DNA of 64,000 bases, taken from assembly GCA_027946555.1 (NCBI GenBank), contig JAPEVC010000026.1, forward strand, positions 152,728 through 216,727. Reading direction: 5' to 3'. A program made the translations under genes and the position numbers. Under the pieces are notes generated by a model. It saw only the letters and a program-made list of their open reading frames with translations. It ran no database searches and was not told where the DNA came from. Below, in pieces: positions 33,974-45,251 of the stretch. Each line of letters opens with the position of its first letter. Position 1 is the stretch's first letter. Source of the DNA: Gnomoniopsis sp. IMI 355080. Lineage: Eukaryota; Ascomycota; Sordariomycetes; Diaporthales; Gnomoniaceae.

Positions 33974-36209
33974 TCACTGAGTTTCGTAGGTAGAGCTACC
34001 CTGTGACGACTCCCGAGGCAGTGACAGATCACTTCTGCTAATGATCAGCCTCCCGGTCGAATGATTAGGAAGCCCGTAACCCCTCAAAGACACCCTTTCT
34101 TGTACAGCTAGTCTCGGCGAAACCATCACTGACTTATTCGCACTCGTCATCAAGACCTTTAGCTTCTGGGGGCCCTTAAAGTGATGCACCATATAGTTCA
34201 ACTGGTCTGCAACCAGACATATACCACTATTCCACCCATTGCGTGCGCCCTCGAATTCTGAAATTTCGTCCAGCATGCAAATTGTAATCTTGGACGGATT
34301 GATCTGGGAAAATAGTAGCCCGAATATCTCGCAGAGGGAATCGACGTCGTCGTGGTCCTCTTTGTCGTAAAGCCTCTTGTATATGTTCACGTTTTGAGGC
34401 AGTACGTCGTCTGGTTGATGAAGGAGTTGCCCGAGGAGACTTTTGATGAGACCTACAGGTCCCCCGGAGATACCACCTGAATCCAAAGTATGATGACCGC
34501 AGAAGTACTGCAGAATGACGAGGGACTCCGATTGGGCCAGTGTGGACCCCAGAGAAGCGCAAAACACAGAGAGGGGACTCGTCTTGCCGTAGCCAAAGTC
34601 CTGGCAATGCCCATCAACGAGAAGAAATTTTGAATTGTCGCTGCCTAGCCACTCGTTGAACTGTGTTATAGCCATGAGCTTTCGAGCGTGCTCAAAGCCC
34701 CCGGTTGACACGTTGACCCCTTGTCGACGAATATTCTCTACGTCTCCTTCGACGGAGCCAGTGTTGGACAGGCCCAATTGCTTCATCAACTGGGTCTTAC
34801 TAGTGAGGACCATTTCATTCGTGGAAGAAATTGGTGTACTTATGCCAATGTTGTCGTATCCAAGTCCTGGTTATTTGTCAGGTTAACCCGGGAGTCTCAT
34901 TGATTGACACAGAGTGAAAGGGGGAAGGAGACGCACTTCGACAGTGCTCGGTCTCTTCAACCAGACGATAGAATCCCGTTTGCATGTTGACTCTTGTGAA
35001 ATCACGGAACCACTGCCTGAACACGTCTTTCATGATATCTTGGGCATCCTGTAACTTAGTCGCATTGACCTCTTGCTGTTTAGCGGCGATGTCATAGAGG
35101 ATCTGCATCATCATTCCCTGATCACTCTTGATGTCATGCACAGTTTGTCGAGTTGCTCTGCTTTCTGTCAAGGTACGGGTAGACGTCTTGGTAAGATACG
35201 CCAAGCGCTCTTGGTCAAGTCTTTCCACGCATGCATTCAGAGAATTCTTAGACTTCTGTATTGAATTTCTTGCATCATCCATTTGGCGGTTTTCAAGAGC
35301 TGGTACACGTTGCATGCTCTTGGCAAGGACTGGTCGCGCCAAGGGTCATGAAGTCAGCTCGATTCTTTTCTGGAAATCTGTCTAGCTCTTTCGACTTACA
35401 AGACCCTTTCTGCATGTGGAGCAAAATCGAGATCAATACAGTCATCGAATCGATAACCGTGTGACAAAGTTCTTGGGCTGCAGACTTCAGCCTATCGTCT
35501 AAAGGGTATAGTTTCCATTTCGCAACCGCGGTCGAGAGAATAAGAGGTACGTCCTCAAGCTGACTGAGGATATCCTCTCTATTCTTCACGCGGCGTTGCC
35601 ACGCCTTAGAAGATTCAGTAAGCAATATCATTGTGGGCCAATCCTGATCCATATGAGGCCGATAATTACCTGGAAAATAAAAACCAACCCTCCGCGCAAT
35701 ACACTCAGACCTTTGTCATCTGGTATCAGGCTTACTAGTGACTCTAAAACAGTTGCAGTTGTGTCTGCATGCCTTGCCCATGATCTTATCTTATTCATCT
35801 TGCCCTTCTCAGCGTACGAGGCTTTCGCAGCATCTATGCAGTCGAGGACTTCGGTCCAGCAACAATCGTTAGGATTACACTTCAGATCGACTGTGAGGTC
35901 GCTGTACTTAAATGACTCCTCCAGCAATGGGCCGAGGAGACTTACATGTTGTCATTATGATGAAAGATTCAAAGCTCAGCATACAAGATCGACGTACCTG
36001 GATGGTAATGGTCGAAAGGCAGCACATTGACTATCGTAACAAGACTCATGTTGGAGCCCGAGACGCAATCTGGAAGCATTCGAAGGCGTGCTCCTGAAAT
36101 CCTGGAAGACAGAGATCTCATTTTCATCGACCATAAGCTCTTGGATGCCTTTGGTAACAGAGCCCAGATCGGTTTCATAATGTTCTTCGGGCATGGGAAC
36201 AGATTCCAT
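33974..36209 (-). CDS. DUF7708/STAND-type fungal signalling NTPase-like protein
   Basis: Exons on the minus strand: 35998-36209, 35670-35940, 35400-35604, 34937-35329 and 33974-34866. They sum to 1974 nt (657 residues), all four introns GT..AG and in phase. The N-terminal domain (~70-220) has the DUF7708 pattern: MNKIRSWARHADTTATVLES, PDDKGLSVLRGGLVFIFQ, then AWQRRVKNREDILSQLEDVP. A coiled-coil segment follows (ENRQMDDARNSIQKS onward). The C-terminal STAND-like part has FNEWLGSDNSKFLLVDGH, QDFGYGKTSPLSVFCASL, LVILQYFCGHHT and GGPVGLIKSLLGQLL. The P-loop is degenerate (Gln for the first Gly) though GKT remains, and ITICMLDEISEFEG resembles Walker B. Such proteins are linked to self/non-self recognition; no repeat sensor domain is seen. 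It is divergent from an AAA+ gene. Confidence 0.75.
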
Positions 36210-36981
36210 GATTTTGAAGGGGAAATATGTTACTCTGTGCCAAGTATAGAGTTACCTGAATATCCATATAACAACAGCATCGGTAGATACTGATATATTA
36301 GGCAGAGAGGCTGTCTGAACCTTAGATATGGGACTGCTTTCAGGGGAAACAAAAAGAAGATCAACCTTAGCAGACAGATGATACCACATCTCCTGGCATA
36401 CCTAGGTAGTCACTATAAATGGCATTTCAACACGCCATTGTGTCAAGCGTCCGGCTGCAAGATGACTTTTCATCCATCTATTCAGTGGACTCACGACACT
36501 GTTCCCTGCAACTACGGCACAACTAGCCGTAGGGAGCTGCTCCTCTCTTTTCATCTGCATGATGACACCGCATGATGACGGGACCTGTTAAGGTGCATTG
36601 CAGTACACACACCACCTGACAGCAAGATCGAATCAATCATTCATTCGCCGGAACCTGTTTTTCTTATCAGAACCCCTCATTGCTTGCCTCAATCTAGGTG
36701 TGTGTAGACGTTAGAGGCTTAATGAACACGAGCGTCTCCACCTGACTGCGGCCAGCCACCACTGCTTATAGCCAGTGAAGATCTTGGAAATGTTCTTGGT
36801 TTCGCTTTCGAATCCTCTAGAGATATCTTGTGACCCAAAACTGCCATTTTCAATTTGCTTGTATCTCATTTCCCGACAAGGTAGCCAACACGAGGCTCGG
36901 TAGCTTGCCTCTGTACCGGACCATTTGCCACAAGTTTATCGAATATTTTGCTCAGTAAAAACTCATGCCCTTGGGAACATT
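36210..36981. promoter_or_regulatory. Shared divergent promoter region of STAND and AAA+ genes
   Basis: 772 bp between the two divergent starts. It contains a CCTAGG palindrome at 36401 and a TATAAAT at about 36414. No gene recognised. Co-regulation of the two flanking genes is inferred from their head-to-head layout. Confidence 0.45.
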
Positions 36982-39900
36982 ATGGAAAATAACGAGTCTA
37001 CAACCGAAACACCATGCAAACAGGGACAGCCTAAGAAGAGCCATGATACGAATCAGGACAGCTGCGAACAAGCATCATCTCTCTTATCGACTTATCCAGG
37101 CAAAGGGAATGATGCAATTGTCAACCTCAAAAAAATGAGCGGGCCCCCGAATGTCGAAGAGAAAGACCTCAGAAAGGTTATTCATGATGCAGACACGCTA
37201 AACGAAGTCCGAAGCTCCCTTCAAACTATGAGTGCTGGAGTAGAGGAATTGGTTACGTCAGTGAACGACTTACTTGGTCTCTCCTCCGACTCGGACATTG
37301 TCGACTCCGATTGTTCGTATAACTCAGATGACCAGAGAACCTTTTCTTGGCATAGGTTTAAAGAGCGTGCCCGCAAACGAAGACAGCATCGGCGACAGCT
37401 GAAGAACAGAACCGCCTACTCCATAGCTGGAATGAGCAAAGGTAGCGATAGTTCTCAGAAGCCTCGAGAGATCATGCTTGGGGTCAGAGAATGCACCTTT
37501 GAGGAATTTAAATCACGACGTGCAGGAAACGAGCACAAGCTCCACTGCATTGACGTCCTAGTCACGGACGATTCGGAGACGAGATCAAGTCTTTCGAAGA
37601 GGTCGTTGGAGGCATCAGGTCCGGAAAAATTGCCTCCTGGAAGCCTGGCCAATCGACAGCCCGGACAAGAGCTGTTAAATCCAAAGACGACTCCAAGAAG
37701 TGGATTCGACGCATCAGAGTAAATTCTCCGGCTGTAATGAAGACATTGCGACACGTTTGCCGAGAGTCAAACGATTTCAGACGCGAAGACCCAGCGATCT
37801 TCTACCGGCCTTTTCAGATCCTAGTTCATCGATACGAAGATATGAGATTGCAACTGGAGAACGCGAGGCGGCTCGGGGATGAAGAGCTGGATCCAATTGT
37901 TTCTGCGGGCTCGCCCTCGGAACGCAGTAAAACTCATGGGTATGCTCAGGATAGCACCTTTCAAGAGCTTTTCAAGGAGAAGGCTGCTGTCGATGAGTTG
38001 GCATGTTTCTTGGACTTCATGGAAACTCGAATCATGCCTGATACGCGTCTTTATCGAGATCCGACTTCTCCTGAAGCTCAAAGTATCAGGTATGAAGATT
38101 TATGGTATCTTGTAAAGCCTGGCGACTTGATCTACTTCACAAAGGATCCCAGTTCCAGATTGGGCATAAGATCATCACCTTCAGCTCATTCAATCTATCG
38201 AGTTGTACTCACGTCTTTGACGCCGACGTCTCCCAAGAGACCTGCGAGCACTTTTGCGAAGAAACACTTCGGCTCGGAATGGTCCTTGGTTTGCGAAATG
38301 GTCGACCACAACGGAACTTCCTACGCGTCTGTAATCTCGATTTTAGACCCTTTCATGCCATTCAACGGTATGAAAAAGGTGACAGATCTAGAGTGTTATC
38401 CAATCTCTTATCTAAAAGATGAAACCCATATTCTTGCACAAGCACAGTCAGACGGGTCGAAACATATCAATCTGCTTGACCGGCGTTTCGGATCTTACAG
38501 TGGTTGGACACAGACATTGGACCCTTGGGGAATGCCACTGAGGAACTCAGTGGGCGACAGTCATCAATCTAGAAGTCCTGAGCATATCGAGGGGGACGTC
38601 CTCGTTGATTATCAGGAGACGTTCAATGCCTTTCCGACTTGGAAATCATCGGTCCTGCAGATTGCGATGGAAGCAGATTCCATCTCCAGGTCTGAGTTCG
38701 GGAGCGACGGTCTTGATACATTAGAATGGAGCGACATAGGAAAGCCGCAATGCGTACAGATCGATCACTACCTCAGGACGGATGAGACAGAACGGGCTGA
38801 GTTCAAAGCCTTCCTGGAACAATCGAACGGGCCATATGTAAGTGTTCAAGGAAAAGCCCTTGCTGGGCAGATGTTGGCGTTAATACCGAGATACTTCTTC
38901 GGTTTTGCTGTGCGTGACCGTAAATTTGTCCATCTCGATATCCGTTGCGTTCGCAGCGCGGATCAGGGAGATAGCGATAAAGCTTTTGCGAGGCTCGAGA
39001 TCATTCCAAGCTATAAAAAGCTGATTCTGGCGCTTGTGAAATCGCACTTCGACAAGATCGAGACAGAGAAGAGAACCAATGTTGAGATTGAGTCTCAAGA
39101 CCTGATCAGGGGAAAAGGGAAGGGCGTCGTTATCTTGCTTCACGGAGTTCCGGGCGTGGGAAAGACTGCAACTGCAGAAGCAGTGGCGCAGAAGTGGAAA
39201 AAGCCACTGTTCCCGATCACATGTGGCCATCTTGGGTACACGGCCGAAACGCTTGAAAAGTCCCTTACAGAGATCTTCCGCCTAGCACATCATTGGGATT
39301 GCATTCTACTGCTCGATGAAGCCGATGTTTTCATAACGCGCAGGGAAAGACACGACTTGAAACGCAATGCCTTAGTCTCCGGTAAGTACACAATCAGGAT
39401 TCATCGAGAGTGACAAAGACTGATGTTGCCAAGCCTTCCTCAGAGTTCTCGAGTACTACGATGGTATCTTATTCCTTACGACGAACCGGCCAGGTGTTCT
39501 AGATGATGCTGTCAAATCAAGAGTCCATCTGAACTTACATTACGACCATCTCAATGAGGAACAGACGGTAGCTATTTACAAGCAACACATTCAACGCCTC
39601 AAGGAGATCGAGAAACAAAGAAACTCGGATCCAAGCGAGCGCATCGTCATTTTGCACAATGAGATTCTCCAGTTTGCGAGAGATCATTATAACCAAGGTC
39701 ACGAGGATCATAGTGTCGGAAGATGGAATGGGAGGCAAATCAGGAATGCTTTCTTGATAGCCTCATCACTCACTCACTATGATGAAGAGAAGGAAAACGA
39801 GCTTGGAGACGCTGACGACCTAGCAGACCCAAATGTGAAGGTGCAAAAGCAGTTGGGCAGGAAACAGTTTGAGATCGTTGCCGAGACCACGCTCTTATAC

Positions 39901-40032
39901 GACAGATACAGGGAATCTGTTCACTCCGGCAAATCTGATGACCACATTGCTTTCGAACGAGAGGAGCGGGCAACGTCGTTTCAACCAATGCCACAGACTC
40001 CAGGTCGATTGAGAACACCTAGCATCAGGTAG
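36982..40032 (+). CDS. Fungal AAA+ ATPase with N-terminal DUF7025-type region, apparent frameshift
   Basis: ATP-driven remodelling protein of unknown substrate. The first frame runs 36982-37725: acidic/basic disordered N-terminus, then MLGVRECTFEEFKSRRAG and HCIDVLVTDD. Family continuity then moves to another frame (KSFEEVVGGIRSGKIASW, WIRRIRVNSPAVMKTLRHV) that is closed upstream by a stop at 37551. No good intron explains the change, so a 1-2 nt indel between 37551 and 37725 is likely. The second frame carries the DUF7025-like block (EDLWYLVKPGDLIYF) and the AAA core: Walker A GVPGVGKTA, Walker B CILLLDEADVF. An intron at 39382-39433 joins NALVS to AFLRVLEYYDGI, then sensor 1 LFLTTNRPG and DDAVKSRVHL with the arginine finger. 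It ends at 40032 with a lid domain. It could be a pseudogene or a sequence error. Confidence 0.8.
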
Positions 40033-41861
40033 TCTGGGTTCAAAGGGCATGAAGATCAGTACTTACGACTCGGAGGGCATTCAATACATAACGGACATTA
40101 TTTATTTTCTTTGAAACAGAGAGACAATTCTATCTTTTAATACCATCTCAAAGATTGAAACAAATCCCGTACGGCTCCACAACGGGAAGATATATATAAA
40201 TACGCACGCATTGTGTATACTCGTGAGCCGTGTGCCCAGCTGTGCGGCCGTGGTATAGTATACTGCTCGTACTTCCAAGCTACCTACCAAGCTACCTTAT
40301 ACCTAGGAAGTACCTAGGCAAATATGTATCACTGTGGTCTAGTCACGAATTTTCAGCTTCCACAGTCAGTGATGACCTTACCAGTACATGTACCATAGTA
40401 CTATAGAAAATATATGTATTGACAAAGCTCGGACATGTATGGAATCTTTCGTACGGTACACCCCCACCGAGGACTCACCTGCACCCCCTGGGGGAAAGTA
40501 CTTTTTCCATTATGAGTCCGAGCCAGAAATACCTCCATCACAAGTCTAAATATTATGGTTACCATCATCGTTCCCATTTAAATCAGTGCTAACACAAATG
40601 CTATCATAATAGTTATGAAGAACACCCCCCGGCCGGAGACTGCAGTCTATCGCCCATCAACAGAGGTCTGTTTGGAGGAATTTCGTTGAAGTATGCAACT
40701 ACCTAGCTCATTGGGACAAACAATTCACTCGAGATCCACTTTGTGCGGTACACGTACGTGTACGAGTTCTCAAGTACATGTACACGGATGTAATTGGGTC
40801 TCGTATATGTATGTGATGCATCCCTACCGCATACAAGGTTGAAAGGTCCAAATTACGCCTCCGCGAGCAGCACTTGAACACCAATAAATGCAATTTAGGG
40901 CTATCTGTTGCCTATGCTAAACCCTCCTCAGCACACCATCATGAATGTAGCCTCCGCAGTCAAGGTTGAATGGTACGAATCTCGCCTCCGAAAGACATGA
41001 TTGGACACCAATAAATGCAAGTTGGGTCTATCACTTGCCAATGTTGGCCCCTCTTCAGGACACCATGATGAATGCAGCCTCCTGAAGTCTGCATTCAAGG
41101 TTGAATGGTGCCAATTTCGCCTCCGTGATAAAGTCTGGGTGAACCTTGGGAGTGACTAGACAACTCCCGGGGCCTGAATTCCCAGCATTCGTTCTTGGCT
41201 TTTCTCGGACTTCAGCTCCGCGCAACTTACACCGTTACATACAAGCCTCTCCTCCTCCTCTCGCGCTTGAGACTACTTATCCAGAGCCAGCAAACAAAGC
41301 AGTACGTGCTATACATGGTTCCGATGGAAAAGCCCTGACAATCGTGACCAATTACTCAGACAGTACTCCAGCGGCAGGGTGTAATCACTGCAGCTCAACA
41401 GTATGAACAAGTGCAACTCGTGTAGCGGCACAGGCAAATCTCAGCATCATGGAAAGAAGCCAGTCCGAAATGTACCTGCGGGAGTAGGTGGAAGACAAGT
41501 GATTGCAAGGAAAAATGCTCCGAATGTCATGGGACCAAGCAAAAAGAGGCTTGAACCTTTGCATCAATTCTAGTAGAACAGGATCGAGATGATACATCAA
41601 ACAATTGATGTTTACTGAAGAAGGCGTATATGACTTCGATATGCTCTAGAGGAGGGACCAATGGCTAGGAGAATCAGCAATCAAAGAGAGCGGATGTTGC
41701 GATGTTTAGGTGCCGTGCGCAGGGCACGTCGTGAAGAAGCGCAGTGGCTACATTCCCAATTGCGATACTTTTGGATGAAATATATACAAAACTTTTCAAG
41801 ATATATCGTTGAAATAGCGGCCCTCGCCTTGCCCCTCTACCCTAAACGCCTCGTGAGTCGT
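40033..41861. other. Gene-free interval with repeats
   Basis: Convergent spacer between the AAA+ gene and tannase. It holds two CCTAGG palindromes (40302, 40313) and an imperfect ~130-bp tandem repeat (40834-41130, listed separately). Short open frames are not family-like. Confidence 0.55.
40834..41130. repeat. Imperfect tandem repeat, ~127-135 bp unit, about 2.3 copies
   Basis: The unit begins CAAGGTTGAA at 40834, 40961 and 41096. Each copy then has a variable GGT.C.AAT..CGCCTCCG stretch, ACACCAATAAATGCAA, GGG.CTATC, CACCATGATGAATG (first copy CACCATCATGAATG) and AGCCTCC. The third copy is truncated after the CGCCTCCG block. Divergence between copies suggests an old duplication. Confidence 0.8.
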
Positions 41862-43642
41862 CTAGTAGATGGGCACATTGAACGCATCAAACTCATACAT
41901 CCAGCTGTCAATGCTAGACTGGTCATAGACACAATCAAAGCTGGTGCCGTTTCCACTCCACAGCGGCCTCAGAGGCCAGCTGCACAACTCAGTGATGACA
42001 GTGCCCGAGTTGTTCAACGTCGCAGGCGCATTGTCATTCTCGACCCAGTCAATGACCTGCTGCAGCGTGTCCTGCGGCCAGCCTCCATTCGCCTGCAACG
42101 TGTTGCTCATGCAGTGCGCGCCGCCGGGGACGAGGAACAGCCGGTAAAACTCATCCATCGCGGCGGTGCTCTCGTTGAAGCCCATGTCCGGGTACAAGAT
42201 ATTGCGGACGCTCTCGTAGTAGTGCACGCTGCTGGCGGTTGGGATGCTGTTGTCTTGCTCGCCATGGAGGTGGATGACCTTGGTGCCCGCTGACTTGACT
42301 GCCGAGAGGTCTGGCCAGTTGGTCTGCAGGCTGTCATAGTAGCGGTTCATGCCCAGGGACATCCAGTTGCGCAGCGTGTCGGCCGTCACGTTTGTGAGCG
42401 AGTCGATATTGTCGGCGTCCTGCAGCTCTAGGAACCGTGCCACCCACTCACCGCCGAGGCCAGAAGGCGTGAAGGCCCAGGTACCGGTCGTGCTGTCGTA
42501 AGTACTCTCGGCCTCGGTGTTGTCGGAGCCAATCTGGAAGTTGATATAGACCCGCTTGCCATCCGAATCGTGCAGGCCGTCGATGACGGCCTTGTAGTTC
42601 GCCGCATCCTGGGCCGTAATGGAACCGTTCTGCGCAGGGACGGCGCTCCCAAATGCTGAGGCTGCGGTGGCCGCGCAAGAGTAGGGCTTACCGACGGTGC
42701 TATTGAAATCCATCTGCAACAGGCACAAATCCGAGCGGGCAATGACACCGTCCGTGAGGCCGTCGAGCGGGTCACAAAACGCGATGGTCAGGTTGGTGAT
42801 CGTCTCGAGGGCGCATGGCGGCGGTGTGTAGCCAATGTCCTGCTGGATGACGGCGGGCGAGAGGTGGTTCACCTGCTGCTGGCCGTAGCGGAAGGCCGGG
42901 GCGCCGATGGCAGCGCCGTCAAACTGATCAGCGAAGCGCTGGACTTGAGACCAGCCCTCGCGGCCTCCTTCGGAGCAGCCCTGGTAGTACGAGTAGACCT
43001 TGTCGGTCACATTGTACAGATTTGCGGTGTAAGCCTTGCCCAGTACAGCCAGCTCATGGTGAGCCTGGTAACCGAACATGTACGTGGCTTGCCAGTTGAT
43101 CGTGTCATTAGCAGCAAGGAAAACGGCATCAAATTGAGTGTCAAAGTTTCCAAAGCCACCGTCCGTGATCCCACTCACTGCACCGACGATAATGCCCGAG
43201 GGACTGTATGAAGAGCCGGAATTGATGGCAAGGCCACCACCACCGGTCGAGACGTAGCGACCCTCAAAGCTGTCCGGGGCGGGCAGCAAATACGACACGT
43301 GCACAATGTCGTCCGTCAAGCCATTGTGTGAGTAGGCAAAGGTAACATTGCAGTCTATGTGGTCGAAATCAGCACGTTGCCCGTGATTGTCATAACCCCG
43401 AGAGTTAACCTACAATCGATGACGGCCGAAGGATACCACTCGCTGGTGACAGAGGAGTTGGAAACAATTGCTGTGGTGAGCGACGAAGAATCGATAGTGA
43501 TCCCGGGGACGGCGTCCGCAGGAAGCGCGGCGGCAGCATACGAGGTGGTGCAAATGTCGCTGAGGGAGGCAGCGTTGGCAACGACCGCCGAAGTAGCCGC
43601 CACGAGGGCAGAGCGCGCAGAAGGCATTGCGATTCCGTACAA
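41862..43642 (-). CDS. Secreted tannase / feruloyl esterase family protein
   Basis: Hydrolyses gallate or hydroxycinnamate esters outside the cell. Exons on the minus strand 43414-43642 and 41862-43354 (1722 nt, 573 residues). The junction restores AVIDYCNVTFAYSHNG. The signal peptide spans SALVAATSAVVANA (cleavage about residue 25). The alpha/beta-hydrolase core carries the tannase-family CS-D-HC arrangement: YYQGCSEGGREGW (nucleophile Ser next to a Cys), LHGEQDNSIPTAS (Asp) and VPGGAHCMSN (His next to a Cys), so the disulfide-linked catalytic triad is intact. Several N-glycosylation sequons are present. Length matches fungal tannases (~570-590). Tannase versus feruloyl esterase specificity cannot be told by eye. 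A TATATAAA box lies ~140 bp upstream. Confidence 0.93.
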
Positions 43643-43777
43643 CGAATGTAAACTCTGATCACCAACTTGGGAAGCAGCGTGAAAGTAACGGACCGCCGAG
43701 CAGATTCTATACCAGTCGACAATGCTCGTGATGGGGCCAACCCTCCATGAGGATCTTCATGGTGGAGACGAGATCCC

Positions 43778-43785
43778 TTTATATA
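43778..43785 (-). promoter_or_regulatory. TATA box of tannase gene
   Basis: TATATAAA on the minus strand, about 140 bp upstream of the tannase ATG at 43642. Confidence 0.55.
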
Positions 43786-44534
43786 TGAAGCTCGTCGAAA
43801 TGAAGGACCAAGCACTCCTCGGAGCCATCTCTCGGTGCTCCGAGTTCGACATCGTCATCATCTGTGCAGGTTCAGCTCGAGGCTGAGTCAGGGGCGGCGA
43901 GGCCAACATTGCGTGCGCATGTGCTATGGATGCGCCACATAAACAGCAATAATAAACGGATGGGCCCGTACGAGAGCCACTAAAGGTAGTAAGGAACCCG
44001 CCGGTACCAACCGAATCCATATAAGCGTTGAGCGCACATCAGGGCTAGGGCCATCTCATCTTCTGTCAAAGTTGTTTATTGTGTTATTAGCGCAGCAAAC
44101 GGACGCGCACGCATTCGGACAAGGTTGTTTTGGATGAGGAAATCTCCCGTCATGTTTCGTTTGTTTGATCTTATTAGCAAGGTGTTAGCTGTCTGTGCGA
44201 ATCCGTTTGTCAGGATTATCACGTATCTGACTGAGTTTGGAGTCCCAGCACATCTGCGCCAAGCCTCTTGTCTTTACTTTGGCATTTTCATGAACGTAAT
44301 GCCATCGCAATGTTTACAGAGACTGTCGCGATGAGATCCAGAAGATGGTCGAAATGAATGACTAGGTAGTCTCACTGCCCCTGACAACGGCGGGCTCCAG
44401 AATTGAGAACCAGTAGTCTGGCTGTCTGGGTCTCCGTACTCCGTACAGAGTACACTCGGCAGTTTACCCGGGATCCTTGATTGATCTACCGGCATATGGC
44501 TGCGGAAGCTAGAAGTGAAGACGCGCGTTTAACA

Positions 44535-44602
44535 ACCCACCTAGGTACCTAGGTAGGTAAGCAAGTAAAACAAACACCCACCTAGGTAAACAAGTAAAAC
44601 AA
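44535..44602. repeat. Cluster of CCTAGGTA palindromes and a short direct repeat
   Basis: CCTAGG occurs at 44540, 44548 and 44581 with GGTA linkers. The flanking text CACCTAGGTA...AAGTAAAACAA is duplicated about 40 bp apart. It could form hairpins; function unknown. Confidence 0.7.
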
Positions 44603-45251
44603 GCGTACTTCTTCGAAACTTCTATTTTGATCTTAGTTCAAGAACCCATGGTCACTTCTTGAGTGACGCCGCCCTAACTTTGACAAATCGAAAGAAATTA
44701 AGGATGGCAGCGCCTCTCTCGGAGATGTGTCAAGTGCCCTCCTGCCCGGCGTCCATCATGTGAGCTAGGTGAGACAAATTCAGCGTCGACGCGGCTTTCG
44801 AGTGTTGTGGTAGGCAGTGGTAAAGTATAGCGGGTCATGCGCGGAATTCACCTCGCACACCGACCGGATTTTTCCAAGTTTTTATTTCATTATTCGATTC
44901 TTCCGATTTCCTTCCCCCTAAGTCTCGTAGTCCAAGGATCCATTTGATAAAAGATTTGAAGTATGATCGTGTCGTCGTTGGAAATCCCATGATCTCAAGA
45001 TATTGCAAGATAAACAAGACAAGAATATGCTGTAGCTTTCATCCTCCACACCTCGTCTTCAGCCAGAAGGTATTATAAATACTCCATCTTCACTGCTAAC
45101 GCCAGACGCCATCTTGTCTCATTGCCGTTAGGTTAGAGTGGCAAGCATTGCTCTCACAAGCCCAGGCGGAGGACCTACAGGAGCACAAGTCAGCCAAGAC
45201 AGCCCACGGATGACACGAGGAAAGACTGGGATAGTAACGCGTGCCGCACCT

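Larger units (their letters stand above)
43643..45251. other. Tannase promoter and gene-free spacer
   Basis: Upstream region of tannase and 3' flank of the DUF8035 gene. It contains a TACTCCGTACAGAGTA palindrome at about 44436-44451 and a dense cluster of CCTAGG palindromes at 44540-44590. No gene recognised. Confidence 0.55.

Noticed and set aside
41661..42293. 210-codon plus-strand frame over the tannase 3' end
   Set aside because: Antisense to conserved tannase sequence, including the His and Asp motifs; Arg/Val-rich shadow.
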